Positions 16,868-25,790 are shown, counted from the stretch's first letter. The stretch: 64,000 nucleotides of DNA from Pseudoduganella flava (GCF_007830495.1 NZ_VLKW01000011.1:62001-126000), one strand, 5' to 3'. Notes: generated by a model from the letters alone, not told the origin. Translations and numbers: made by a program.

Positions 16868-17314
16868 TCAATGCCGGCGCGGGTTGTCGGGCCGGTCGTC
16901 GTGGCGGTTCGGCACGCCGTCGTTGTCCCGGTCGCGGTCGTAGCGGTTGGGGACTCCATCGTTGTCGCGATCCCGGTCGTACCGATTCGGCACGCCGTCA
17001 TGGTCGCGGTCGCCCCGGCGCCATTCGCCGCGGGTGAACTGCCAGCGGCCGTCGCGCTCCTGCCAGGCCGGCGCGCTCCAGTGGTAGCCGGCGCGGGCCC
17101 GCACGTAATGGCCGCCGACCCAGACGTAACGGTGGCCGTTCCAGTTCCAGTAGCCCGGCGCCCACACGTAGCCGTGGCGCGGGGGCGGCATCGCTTCGTG
17201 GCGCGGCGCCGGGGGCGCGGTGCGGACGACGATCACGGCCGTGCCGGCAGTGGCGGGCAGGGTGGCGGCGCCGAGGGAACCGGCAAGCATCGTGGCAATC
17301 AGCAGTCGTTTCAT
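16868..17314 (-). CDS. YXWGXW-motif protein with thrombospondin-type-3-like repeats
   Basis: The 148-residue exported protein begins with a signal peptide (MKRLLIATMLAGSLGAATL, cut near TAG), continues with a Pro-rich, Trp/Tyr-rich YXWGXW-type region (GYVWAPGYWNWNGHRYVW), and ends with three acidic repeats of the form DRDxDGVPNRYD. Those repeats match the thrombospondin type 3 calcium-binding pattern and the DNA in this part is itself repetitive. It probably sits in the periplasm or on the outer membrane and may bind calcium. A GGAG site 6 bases upstream fixes the start. A paralogue with the same layout lies at 28556-29134. Confidence 0.8.
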   Translation of the reverse strand: MKRLLIATMLAGSLGAATLPATAGTAVIVVRTAPPAPRHEAMPPPRHGYVWAPGYWNWNGHRYVWVGGHYVRARAGYHWSAPAWQERDGRWQFTRGEWRRGDRDHDGVPNRYDRDRDNDGVPNRYDRDRDNDGVPNRHDDRPDNPRRH

Positions 17315-17463
17315 GGTGTGCTCCTTTGTTGGTACGGTTCCATTATTGGCTGCGAGTTGTAACGGCAATATTCCCCACTCGTTTTTCTCTGTAAGCAATT
17401 GTTTCGTTGCCTTCAAGGAAACTGCACGGTACTATCTTGCGATTACTACCATGGAGGAACCGA

Positions 17464-19389
17464 ATGCCGCTGCGTCCCGTTGCCCTTGCCCTGTCCCTGA
17501 TCGCCGCGTCCACGTCGGCTGCGCTGGCGCAGACCGCGCCGATGGCGCCGGACATCCCGTCGAAGTTCACGACGCCCGTGGCGGCGGCCGATTACGTCAA
17601 GCGGGTCGTCGAGATCCCGATGCGCGACGGCGTCAAGCTGCACACGGTGATCGTGGTGCCGAAGGGAGCGAAGAACGCGCCGATCCTGCTGACGCGCACG
17701 CCGTACAATGCGAACGGCCGGGCCAGCCGGAGCACGAGCCCGCGCATGCTGTCGATCCTGCCGCAGGGCGACGAAACCTATGTCGCGGAAGGCTACATCC
17801 GCGTGTTCCAGGACGTGCGCGGCAAGTACGGCTCGGAAGGCGACTACGTGATGACGCGCCCGCTGCGCGGCCCGCTGAACAACACAAAGACGGACCACGC
17901 CACCGATGCGTGGGACACGATCGAGTGGCTGGTGAAGAACGTGGCGGAATCGAACGGCAAGGTGGGCATGCTCGGTTCGTCGTACGAAGGCTTCACCGTG
18001 CTGATGGCGCTGGCCGACCCGCACCCGGCGCTGAAAGTGGCCGTGCCGATGAGCCCCATGGTGGACGGCTGGCGCGGCGACGACTGGTTCCACAACGGCG
18101 CGTTCCGCATCCCGACCTTGCCGTACATCGCCAGCCAGACGACGGTACGCGGCCGCGGCGAGCCGCTGGCGACGGGCGTCTACGACGACTACGAAGGCAT
18201 CCTGCGCGCCGGCTCCGTCGCGTCGTATGCGCAGCAGTTCGGCCTGGACAAGCTCAATTTCACGAAGAAGCTGTTCGAACATCCCGCCTACGACAGCTAC
18301 TGGCAGCACCAGGCGCTGGACAAGGTGCTTGGCGCACGCAAGCTGAAGGTGCCGACGATGACGGTGGTGGGGCAGTGGGACCAGGAAGACATCTACGGCG
18401 CCTACGCGCTGTACGAGGCGCTGGAACCGCAGGACAAGGACAACAAGCTCAATTACCTCGTCGTGGGACCATGGCGGCACAGCGGCGTCAATTACGAAGG
18501 TTCGTCGCTGGGCGCGCTGAAGTTCACCGGCGACACGGCACTGGAATTCCGGCGCGACGTGCTGACGCCGTTCCTGAACCAGTACCTGAAGGATGGCGCA
18601 CCGGTGGCCGACACGCCGCCCGTGCTGTCGTATGAAACGGGCACGAACCGCTGGCGCCACCTGCAGCGCTGGCCGCTGGCGTGCGCGTCCGGCTGCCCGT
18701 CGCCGGTCAAGCCGGTGTACCTGCAGGACGGCTTCAAGCTGTCGTTCGACGGCGCCGCCGCGGCGGGCAACGCGTACGACGAATACGTCTCCGACCCGGC
18801 CAAGCCCGTACCGTTCGTGCCGCGCCCGGTGCGGATGAACGATGCGGAAGTGTGGAAGCCGTGGCTCGTGAGCGACCAGCGCTTCGTGTCGGACCGGCCG
18901 GACGTGCTGACGTACGTCTCCGAACCATTGAAGGCGCCGCTGCATCTGGCCGGCGCACCGGTCGTCAACCTGTTCGCGTCGACGTCGGGCACGGATGCGG
19001 ACTGGGTGGTGAAGGTGATCGACGTCTACCCGGACGAAGTGCCGTCGCAGCCGGAACTGGGCGGCTACCAGCTGCCGCTGTCGATGGACATCTTCCGGGG
19101 CCGGTATCGCAACAGCCTGGAAAAGCCGGAACCGGCGACGGCCGACAAACCGGAACGCTACCGCTTCGCGCTGCCGAATGTGAATCACGTGATCGCCCCG
19201 GGCCACCGCCTGATGGTGCAGATCCAGTCCAGCTGGTTCCCGCTGTACGACCGCAACCCGCAGCGCTACGTGCCGAACATCTTCCTCGCGCAGCCGGGCG
19301 ACTACATCAAGGCGACGCAGCGGGTGTACCACGCGGCGGGGATGCAGAGCGCGATCGAGTTGCCGATCGTGGAGGCGGGGCGGCAGTAA
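17464..19389 (+). CDS. CocE/NonD family exported hydrolase
   Basis: The 641-residue protein has a signal peptide (cut after SAALAQ) and the X-Pro dipeptidyl-peptidase/CocE layout: an alpha/beta hydrolase domain, a helical cap, and a C-terminal jelly roll (from about residue 440). The nucleophile is Ser173 in GSSYEGF, matching GxSYxG of this family. GQWDQEDIYG and PWRHSG supply the likely Asp and His. Relatives include alpha-amino-acid ester hydrolases and glutaryl-7-ACA acylases, so an acyl-amino-acid ester is plausible. A GGAGGAAC site precedes the ATG. The gene stands alone. Confidence 0.88.
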   Translation: MPLRPVALALSLIAASTSAALAQTAPMAPDIPSKFTTPVAAADYVKRVVEIPMRDGVKLHTVIVVPKGAKNAPILLTRTPYNANGRASRSTSPRMLSILPQGDETYVAEGYIRVFQDVRGKYGSEGDYVMTRPLRGPLNNTKTDHATDAWDTIEWLVKNVAESNGKVGMLGSSYEGFTVLMALADPHPALKVAVPMSPMVDGWRGDDWFHNGAFRIPTLPYIASQTTVRGRGEPLATGVYDDYEGILRAGSVASYAQQFGLDKLNFTKKLFEHPAYDSYWQHQALDKVLGARKLKVPTMTVVGQWDQEDIYGAYALYEALEPQDKDNKLNYLVVGPWRHSGVNYEGSSLGALKFTGDTALEFRRDVLTPFLNQYLKDGAPVADTPPVLSYETGTNRWRHLQRWPLACASGCPSPVKPVYLQDGFKLSFDGAAAAGNAYDEYVSDPAKPVPFVPRPVRMNDAEVWKPWLVSDQRFVSDRPDVLTYVSEPLKAPLHLAGAPVVNLFASTSGTDADWVVKVIDVYPDEVPSQPELGGYQLPLSMDIFRGRYRNSLEKPEPATADKPERYRFALPNVNHVIAPGHRLMVQIQSSWFPLYDRNPQRYVPNIFLAQPGDYIKATQRVYHAAGMQSAIELPIVEAGRQ

Positions 19390-19400
19390 TCCAACGGATC

Positions 19401-19505
19401 AGCTCGTGTCCACCGTGGGGTCAACCCCGTTTTCGGACACGAGCTGAGCAGTAATGTTGCAGAGCTCGTGTCCGTTTTCGGGGTTGACCCCAAGGTGGAC
19501 ACAGG
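19401..19505. repeat. Large hairpin repeat with GGGGTC cores
   Basis: Two arms form one long imperfect inverted repeat. Arm 1 (19401-19445) is itself bounded by AGCTCGTGTCC and GGACACGAGCT around GGGGTCAACCCC. Arm 2 (19463-19502) carries the inverse, with GGGGTTGACCCC and a closing GGACAC. It sits in the 130-base gap between the cocE-type gene and the convergent AraC gene, so it may end both transcripts. It shares only the GGGGTC core with the 99-base element. Confidence 0.75.
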
Positions 19506-19519
19506 CTCGGCAGTAGCGG

Positions 19520-20464
19520 CTACTGCGCGCTGACGTAGCGCCCCTCGCGCGCCCCCGGCGCTTGCGCCAGCAGGTTGCGCATCTCACGGGCCTCCTCGAG
19601 GGGCGTGCGGCCGAAGAAGCGTTTGAATTCGCGGGAGAATTGCGACGAGCTTTCGTAGCCCACCCGGCCGCTTGCGGTGGCGGCGGTCAGCCCGTCCTGC
19701 ACCATCAGCAGGCGCGCCTTGTGCAGCCGCGTCGTTTTCAGGTACTGGATCGGCGACGTCATCGTCACCGCCTTGAAGCTGGCGTGGAACGCGGCGGGGC
19801 TCATGCCCGCTTCCTGCGCCAGGGTGGCGACGTCGATCTGGCGGTGGTAGTCCATGTGGATGCGGCGCAGCGCCTTGCCGATCTTGCCGAACTGGCTCTG
19901 GTGCGCCAGCGCGGCGCGCAGCGCGCCACCTTGTTCGCCCGTCAGCACGCGGAACAGGATCTCGCGCAGGATGCCGGGGCCCAGCAGGCGCGTCTCGACC
20001 TGGCAGGTCAGCGCCTGCAGCAGCCGCAGTACCGCGTCGCCCAGCGCGTCGTCCAGCTTCGACGCCATGATGCCGCGCGGCGCTGCCGGCGGTGCGATGC
20101 CGCTCTGCGCTTCATCGACGGCCAGCGCCAGTTCCGCCGCCAGTTGCAGGTCGATCGGGATCGAGATCGCCAGCAGCGGCTCGGCCGGCGTCGCGCGCAG
20201 CGTTTCGCCTTCGAACGGCAGCGGCACGGACAGCACGAGGAATTGCTGCGAGTGGTAGTCGAACGCCTGGTCGCCCAGGTAGCCGCGCTTGTGCCCCTGG
20301 CAGACGATCACGATGCATGGTTCGTACAGCACCTTGCCGCGCGGCCGTACGGCATTGGCGCGCATGAACTTCACGCCGGGCAGCCCGCACAGCGTGTAAC
20401 CCTCGTTGGGCGCCAGCACGGCCATCAGCCGCACCATGCGTCCCTGGCGTTCGGTTTCCGTCAT
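19520..20464 (-). CDS. AraC family transcriptional regulator
   Basis: The protein (314 residues from this start) has an AraC-type N-terminal cupin domain (GYTLCGLPGVKFMRANA, then YEPCIVIVCQGHKRGYLGDQ) and a C-terminal pair of HTH motifs (VATLAQEAGMSPAAFHASFK and ATASGRVGYESSSQFSREFK). This is the AraC_N plus HTH_18 layout common near oxidoreductases. Two in-frame ATGs lie 6 bases apart; the second is chosen because AAGGAGG touches the first and lies 6 bases from the second. It is divergent from an SDR gene 178 bases away, its most likely target. Confidence 0.87.
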   Translation of the reverse strand: MTETERQGRMVRLMAVLAPNEGYTLCGLPGVKFMRANAVRPRGKVLYEPCIVIVCQGHKRGYLGDQAFDYHSQQFLVLSVPLPFEGETLRATPAEPLLAISIPIDLQLAAELALAVDEAQSGIAPPAAPRGIMASKLDDALGDAVLRLLQALTCQVETRLLGPGILREILFRVLTGEQGGALRAALAHQSQFGKIGKALRRIHMDYHRQIDVATLAQEAGMSPAAFHASFKAVTMTSPIQYLKTTRLHKARLLMVQDGLTAATASGRVGYESSSQFSREFKRFFGRTPLEEAREMRNLLAQAPGAREGRYVSAQ

Positions 20465-20642
20465 CGTCATCCTCCTTCCATCCCACCTTCATCCCATTAC
20501 GGCAGCGATTATGCCGCCATTCGCGCGTAAATAGGTCAGCCGTGGAGGATCAGGCAATGATTTGAAAATATTGCGCAACCCGCGCCGCGCGCGAGGCCCT
20601 ACACTGCGATGCACTGCAACATAACTCGTGGAGGAGCGGCAG

Positions 20643-21350
20643 ATGGTACAGCAGAAAATCGTCCTGGTCACTGGCGCCACCGGCGCCATCGGCGCGGCCG
20701 CCGCGCGTAAGCTGGCTGCCGCCGGCTGCCACGTGGTGCTCGGGGCACGGGGTGTTGCCAGGCTGGCGGCGCTGGCCGCGTCGATCCGCGCCGCCGGCGG
20801 CAGCGTCGAATACCGCGCCGTCGACGTGACGGATCCGGACGACGCGCAAGCCTTCGCGCTGGCGGCGTACCACCGCCTCGGCCGCATCGACGTGCTGGTC
20901 AACGCGGCCATCCTGACACCGCAGGCGCGCCTCGATACGCTGAAGCTGGGCGAATGGGACCGGATGCTGGACGTGAACGTGCGCGGCGCGTTGTACATGA
21001 TCGCCGCCGTGCAGCCGCTGATGCGCATTGCGGGAACGGGGCAGGTAGTGAACCTGGCGGGCGAGACGGGCCTGCAGGACGCCGCTGTACTGGGCGCCAC
21101 GCATGCCGCCGTGCGCGCGCTGTCGGACAGCTTGCGGCAGGAGGAAAAGCACCTGCGCGTCACCGTCCTGTGCCCGTCGTGCGGGGCGGACGCGGTGGCC
21201 CGCGCGATCGTCTGCGCCGTGCGCGCGCCCGATTACGCGGCCGCCGTGCGCCGGCCGCTGCGCCAGGCGCGCCGGCTTACATGGGCCGGTGATGGACGCG
21301 GAACCAATGCCGCGCCACCAGGATCGCGATCACCTGCATCGACGCGCTGA
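20643..21350 (+). CDS. Short-chain dehydrogenase-like protein with altered active site
   Basis: The 235-residue protein has a clear Rossmann fold: VLVTGATGAIGAAAARKLAA is the cofactor loop, the GARGVARLAAL segment suggests NADP preference, and VLVNAAILT is the NxxA motif region. The catalytic triad is not intact. Where YSATK-type SDRs carry Tyr and Lys, this sequence reads VLGATHAAV, replacing Tyr by Leu and Lys by His, and the Ser position reads NLAGETG. Substitutions rather than a frameshift explain this. It may have lost reductase activity and act as a cofactor-binding protein. GGAGG before the ATG fixes the start. The last 74 bases overlap the convergent MFS gene. Confidence 0.78.
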   Translation: MVQQKIVLVTGATGAIGAAAARKLAAAGCHVVLGARGVARLAALAASIRAAGGSVEYRAVDVTDPDDAQAFALAAYHRLGRIDVLVNAAILTPQARLDTLKLGEWDRMLDVNVRGALYMIAAVQPLMRIAGTGQVVNLAGETGLQDAAVLGATHAAVRALSDSLRQEEKHLRVTVLCPSCGADAVARAIVCAVRAPDYAAAVRRPLRQARRLTWAGDGRGTNAAPPGSRSPASTR

Positions 21351-22518
21351 CGAAGAACGTGACGCCGATGCGCCAGTCCGTCGGTGCCAGGTGGCTGACC
21401 TTCGCCAGCAGGAAGCCGCCCAGCAGCGGCATCACGACGACGCCGAAGCTGTTGATCGACTGCAGTGAGCCCATCAATTCGCCCTGTTCGGTGGGCGGCG
21501 TCGCCTTCGAGATGATGCCCTGCAGCGCCGGGCCGGCAGCGAACGCCAGCAGGTTGCACAGGATGAGCACATACATCATCCAGCCGTGCGTGGCCAGGCC
21601 GTACAGCAGGTAGGTGAGGGCGCCCGAACCGAGGCCCAGCAGCGACAGCCGCACCTCGCCGAAGCGCTTGATGAACACGCCCAGGAGGCCCGCCTGCACG
21701 ACCACCGCCGCGACGCCCACGCAGAACAGCGCAATGCCGTTTTCCGTCGTCGTCCAGTTGAAGCGGAACGTGGTGTACAGCACCCACGTCGTGTGCAGCA
21801 TCATCTGCGCCAGCGCCACCAGCGTGAACACGACGACGAGGCCGCGCACGTCGGCGCGGCCCCACAGCTTGATCAGACCCGCCAGCGGGTTCACCTTCTG
21901 CAGGCGGAAGCTGCCGCGCTGCGCGGCCGGCAGCGACTCGGGCAGGAAGAACCAGCCGTACACGAAGTTCGCCGCGGACAGCCCGGCCGCCACGTAGAAC
22001 GGCAGGTGCAGGTCGATCCCGCCCAGCACGCCGCCCAGCACGGGGCCGGCGATAAAGCCCATGCCGAACGCGGCACCGATCTTGCCGAAGCTCTTGGCCC
22101 GGTTCTCCGGCGTGGAGATGTCGGATGCGAAGGCCGAGGCCACCGACATGCTGGCCGACGACAGCCCGCCGATCACGCGGCCCAGCACCAGCCAGGCAAG
22201 ATTCGGCGCCAGCGCCGTGACGAGGAAGTTCAGCGCCATGCCGCCCATCGAATACAGCAGCACGGGGCGGCGGCCGACGCGGTCGCTGATCGCGCCCAGC
22301 ATCGGCATGAACACGAACTGCATCAGGCCGAAGACGGCGGACAGGATGCCGTACCACTGCGCCTGCTCGTCGCGGCCGGGCAGGAATTCGCCCACCAGCA
22401 CGGGAAGCACGGGGATGATCAGGCCAACGCCCAGCATGTCGATGAACACGCACAGCAGCACGAAGTTCAGGTTGACGGGGCGGGTCGCGACGGCGGGGGA
22501 TGAAGCGGAATCGTTCAT
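21277..22518 (-). CDS. MFS transporter, TetA/TCR-like
   Basis: The 413-residue protein has twelve predicted membrane helices. It shows the TetA-type motif A in the 2-3 loop (GAISDRVGRRPVLL), motif B (LGRVIGGLSSASM) and a motif C region (GFIAGPVLGGVLGG), all typical of drug/proton antiporters. Substrate is unknown; no TetR gene adjoins it. Its ATG overlaps the TGA of the upstream transglutaminase-domain gene (ATGA), so it is the last gene of a translationally coupled HD-DUF3857-MFS run. The 3' end overlaps the SDR gene. Confidence 0.87.
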   Translation of the reverse strand: MNDSASSPAVATRPVNLNFVLLCVFIDMLGVGLIIPVLPVLVGEFLPGRDEQAQWYGILSAVFGLMQFVFMPMLGAISDRVGRRPVLLYSMGGMALNFLVTALAPNLAWLVLGRVIGGLSSASMSVASAFASDISTPENRAKSFGKIGAAFGMGFIAGPVLGGVLGGIDLHLPFYVAAGLSAANFVYGWFFLPESLPAAQRGSFRLQKVNPLAGLIKLWGRADVRGLVVVFTLVALAQMMLHTTWVLYTTFRFNWTTTENGIALFCVGVAAVVVQAGLLGVFIKRFGEVRLSLLGLGSGALTYLLYGLATHGWMMYVLILCNLLAFAAGPALQGIISKATPPTEQGELMGSLQSINSFGVVVMPLLGGFLLAKVSHLAPTDWRIGVTFFVSASMQVIAILVARHWFRVHHRPM

Positions 22519-24449
22519 GGCTTGACGGCGGCCGCGGCCACCTCGGTATCGTTCAGCACGAACACCAGCCGGCCGTGCATGGCGCGGCTGATGCGGTTCA
22601 TGGCGGGCCGCAGCGCCTGGTATTCCTGCGGCGTGCACCAGCCGCGCGGATTGCTGGCGCGGGCCCGGCGCAGCAGGTGATAGCGGGTGCCGTCGCGCGT
22701 GTACGTCGCGTCGTACGCGAGCCCTTCCTGCCGGATCGACAGGTTCTTCGGCACATACAGCACCTGCATCGCGGCGGGCAGTTCGATCGTCATCGTGTCC
22801 TCGACGGCGAACGGTTCGCAGCGCGTGTCGTACTGCCGCTCGCGCTCCGTGAAGCGGCCCGCGAAGCCGGCCAGCGGCACCGGGCCGTTCACGCCGGGCA
22901 GGAACGACAGCACGCCCGCTTCCGGCTGGCTCACGTAGTTGCGGATGCGTTCCGTGAAGCGCACGGCCAGCACGTCGGCGCGGGCCTGCGGCAGCACGTC
23001 CAGGCTGCCGTCGCCTTCGTAGCCGTTGGCCGCCATCGTCCGGCGCACCCAGTCTGCCGCGCCGCCCGGGCCCACGCTGTCGAGGAACTGGCGCACCGAC
23101 ACGGCGCTGCGGCCATGGCCGACCACTTCCGTGACGCGCTCGGCGGAACCGTCCAGCGCCACCTTCAACGTCACGCGGCGCTCGACCCGGAAGCTGTCCG
23201 GATCGGGCAGCGGCGTGCGGCGCAGCGCGGAGCGCAGCCGCGTGGCCAGCACGGGTTTGCCCGCGTCGCCGTCCGGCAGCAGGCCGAACGGCATCGAACC
23301 TTCCGTCGAATCGAGGTAGATGTCGAGTGCCGGCAGGTAGCTGATCGCATGGTCGAACCACATCACGGGAATGTCCGGCAGCGTGTAGTTTTCCTGGTCC
23401 GCGCGCAGCAGCACCGGCGAGGCCTCGATGCCGCGCGCGGCCAGCAGCGCTTCGAGCAGCGCCACGTGGTCCTTGCAGTCGCCATAGCGGCGCTCCAGCA
23501 CGGTGGCCGCGTCGTTCGGCACCCAGCCGCCGTCGCCCACGTAGCTGGCCACGTAGCGGATGTTCGTGCGCACCCAGTCGTACAGCAAGCGTGCCTGCTC
23601 GCGCGGTTCCCCCGCCTGGCCGGCGACCTCGCTGGCCAGCGCGCGGATCGCCAGTGTCACCGCGGCCTTCGGCGCGGCGCCCCGTTCATAGGCGTCGGCG
23701 ATCGCCTGCCAGCTGGCGAACGTGGACAGCATCAGGTAGGGCGTGCGCCGCCAGCTGTTGGCGGCGTTCGGCTCCGGCAGGCCCGTGTCGCGGCTGTGGT
23801 ATTGCCAGCGCAGCACGCGTTCGCCGCTAACGCTGCTTTCCTCCTTCTGCAGCAGCCCGTTGGCCGCTACCTTCACGTCCAGCGCGCGCGGGTGACGCAC
23901 GGTGATCGCGCTGTCGTCGCGGATCATGTCGCCCTGCAGGAACATCACGTGCGACATCCCGCCCGGCAGGTCCGGCACCTTCTGCACGAGGCGGTAGCGG
24001 ATGCGGATCGCATCGCCCGCGGCCAGCTTCGGGAACGTCACCTGCAGCAGCCGCTTGTCCGGGAACGACACGCCGCCCAGCATGCCGTCCTGCACCTGGA
24101 TGCCGGACGGGTCGACCGGCACCGGCTCGCCGCTGGCGGGAATCGTCTCGGCGGCCAGCAGTTCCAGCGTTTGCCGGCGCGCGTCCCAGTTCACGTATTG
24201 CTGGCCCAGCGTTTCGGCGCCGGCCGTATCGATCGCGCGCCACGTGTAGTCGACGGTCTGGTCGACCGTGTGGTCGGCGCGGATCACGATCTCGGTGCGT
24301 TCGCGCAGCGCCCGCACATGGCCCTCGCCGGCCGCCCGCGCATCCCCCATCGCCAGCAGCACGAGCAATATCGGCAGCACGAGCAATATCGGCAGCACGA
24401 GCAACTTCGGCAGGGCGGGCAGCAGCGGGCGGGCCGGCGTGAACGTCAT
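22515..24449 (-). CDS. DUF3857/transglutaminase-like domain protein
   Basis: The 644-residue exported protein has a Leu-rich signal or anchor segment (residues 1-35), a DUF3857 beta domain (about 45-220) and a transglutaminase-like domain with the Cys-His-Asp pattern: Cys in RRYGDCKDHVALL, His in FDHAISYL and Asp in IYLDST. A C-terminal beta region follows. Such proteins are thought to cross-link or cleave peptides in the periplasm but no substrate is known. The signal segment is built from three 18-base tandem repeats. It overlaps the HD gene upstream and the MFS gene downstream, each by ATGA. Confidence 0.8.
   Translation of the reverse strand: MTFTPARPLLPALPKLLVLPILLVLPILLVLLAMGDARAAGEGHVRALRERTEIVIRADHTVDQTVDYTWRAIDTAGAETLGQQYVNWDARRQTLELLAAETIPASGEPVPVDPSGIQVQDGMLGGVSFPDKRLLQVTFPKLAAGDAIRIRYRLVQKVPDLPGGMSHVMFLQGDMIRDDSAITVRHPRALDVKVAANGLLQKEESSVSGERVLRWQYHSRDTGLPEPNAANSWRRTPYLMLSTFASWQAIADAYERGAAPKAAVTLAIRALASEVAGQAGEPREQARLLYDWVRTNIRYVASYVGDGGWVPNDAATVLERRYGDCKDHVALLEALLAARGIEASPVLLRADQENYTLPDIPVMWFDHAISYLPALDIYLDSTEGSMPFGLLPDGDAGKPVLATRLRSALRRTPLPDPDSFRVERRVTLKVALDGSAERVTEVVGHGRSAVSVRQFLDSVGPGGAADWVRRTMAANGYEGDGSLDVLPQARADVLAVRFTERIRNYVSQPEAGVLSFLPGVNGPVPLAGFAGRFTERERQYDTRCEPFAVEDTMTIELPAAMQVLYVPKNLSIRQEGLAYDATYTRDGTRYHLLRRARASNPRGWCTPQEYQALRPAMNRISRAMHGRLVFVLNDTEVAAAAVKP
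24357..24410. repeat. 18-base tandem repeat inside a signal-segment coding region
   Basis: Three copies of an 18-base unit (24357-24374, 24375-24392, 24393-24410; the first two identical, the third with one change) encode LPKLLV, LPILLV, LPILLV on the minus strand. Gain or loss of a unit keeps the frame and changes the hydrophobic length by six residues. Confidence 0.85.
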
Positions 24450-25114
24450 CGTAGCGTGTCCGGCACAGCCCATTCGGCCACGAACAGGTCGCGAAACGCC
24501 GTCAGCGCGGCCAGCCTTTGTTCGCCGAGCCGGCGCCCGGCCTCCGTCTGCATCGTGCCGGGCAAGGTCGCCAGCTTGACGGCGATGTGGTCGAGCGAAT
24601 AGGCCTTGTCGTCGAGCGGGCGGTCCACGCCGGCCGGATCGGTGGGGTGGGCCAGGCCCGACCCCATCCGCCCGGCCGTATAGAACATGCGCGCCAGGCC
24701 GACGGCGCCCAGCGCGTCGAGCCGGTCGGCGTCCTGCACGATCTTTGCCTCGATCGTCGTGGGCACGAGCCCGGCCGAAAAACTGTGGGTTTCGATCGCG
24801 TGCGCCACGCCCGGCAGCAGCCCGGCCGGGAAGCCCGCCTCGGCCAGCTCGCGCACGGCCTGCGCCGCCGCGTGGCGCGAGGCGAGGTGGCGTTCCGGGT
24901 GGTTCTTCGGCAGGTTGACGATGTCGTGCAGGTAGCACGCGGCGAGCACCACGAGGGCGTCCGCTTCCGGATGGTCGCGCAGCAGTTCGGCGGCATTGCG
25001 CCAGACGCGGTGCAGGTGATTGGTGTCGTGGGCGCCATCGTCTCCCGGGATGGCGGCCGCGATGGCGGCCAGCTTGGGTTGCCAGCTGGTCAGCGGCGTC
25101 GTTGTTGTCGTCAT
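24446..25114 (-). CDS. HD-domain phosphohydrolase (YedJ-like)
   Basis: The 222-residue protein is a metal-dependent HD hydrolase: His33 in HDTNHLHRV, the HD pair at residues 63-64 in CYLHDIVNL, and Asp in IVQDADRLDALGAVG are the expected ligands. PTDPAGVDRPLDD and YSLDHIAVKL match the YedJ/YpgQ group, which hydrolyses nucleotides or pyrophosphate-type substrates. It is the first gene of the run with the transglutaminase-like and MFS genes; why a cytosolic phosphohydrolase is coupled to an exported protein is not clear. It is divergent from cheW. Confidence 0.85.
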   Translation of the reverse strand: MTTTTTPLTSWQPKLAAIAAAIPGDDGAHDTNHLHRVWRNAAELLRDHPEADALVVLAACYLHDIVNLPKNHPERHLASRHAAAQAVRELAEAGFPAGLLPGVAHAIETHSFSAGLVPTTIEAKIVQDADRLDALGAVGLARMFYTAGRMGSGLAHPTDPAGVDRPLDDKAYSLDHIAVKLATLPGTMQTEAGRRLGEQRLAALTAFRDLFVAEWAVPDTLR

Positions 25115-25294
25115 GTTGTTTACTTACGGTGTACCGCCCATTGTGCCACGAATGCGACGGATTCGCTGTAAGAACGGCAATACTTTGTACGTCTGGATGT
25201 TGCTTTGCAGAATTTTAGATGCCAAAAAACTTGGCCTGCGGTAACATTCGGCATCGTCAGACGGCGCTTCGCCGTACGCTCAATAAGGAAAATC

Positions 25295-25771
25295 ATGACT
25301 GATAACGCCAGCAACGCGAATCCCGCCGAATACCTTGCCTTCACGTTGGGCAAAGAGGAATACGGCATCGACATCCAGAAGGTCAGCGAGATCCGCAATT
25401 ATGAAACGCCGACCCGCATCGCCAACGCGCCGGAGTTCGTCAAAGGCGTGATCAACCTGCGCGGCCTGATCGTGCCGATCGTCGACATGCGCATTCGCTT
25501 CGCGCTGGGCACGCCGGAATACGGCCCGTTCACCGTCGTCATCATCCTCAACATCGGCAACCGCACCGTCGGCATGGTCGTCGACGCCGTGTCGGACGTC
25601 ACCACGCTGACGCCGGAGCAGATCAAGGCGGCGCCGGACATGGGCTCCACGCTGAACACCGAATACATCGTCGGCCTGGGCACGATCGACGAACGGATGC
25701 TGATCCTGGTGGACATCGACCGCCTGATGTCCAGCGAAGAGATGGGCCTCATCGAGAAGATGGCCGCCTGA
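25295..25771 (+). CDS. cheW: Chemotaxis adaptor CheW
   Basis: The 158-residue protein is a single CheW domain that links chemoreceptors to the kinase CheA. Typical segments are YLAFTLGKEEYGIDI, VSEIRNYETPTRI, FVKGVINLRGLIVPIVDMR and VGMVVDAVSDV. The start at MTDNA follows AAGGAA at 8 bases and is preferred to a longer upstream ORF. It is 19 bases upstream of an MCP gene and clearly cotranscribed; cheA and cheR are not in the window, so this is a satellite cheW-mcp pair rather than a complete chemotaxis cluster. Confidence 0.93.
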   Translation: MTDNASNANPAEYLAFTLGKEEYGIDIQKVSEIRNYETPTRIANAPEFVKGVINLRGLIVPIVDMRIRFALGTPEYGPFTVVIILNIGNRTVGMVVDAVSDVTTLTPEQIKAAPDMGSTLNTEYIVGLGTIDERMLILVDIDRLMSSEEMGLIEKMAA

Positions 25772-25790
25772 CATAACTGGAACTACCGCA

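Noticed and set aside
16868..17010. CRISPR or non-coding tandem repeat in the YXWGXW gene
   Set aside because: Repeats are in frame and encode DxDxDGVPNRYD units.
17446..19332. 628-codon minus-strand frame opposite the CocE-type gene
   Set aside because: No motif and Arg/His/Val-rich shadow composition; the plus-strand hydrolase has an intact catalytic motif and signal peptide.
24357..24410. CRISPR-like array
   Set aside because: Units are contiguous with no spacers and encode protein.
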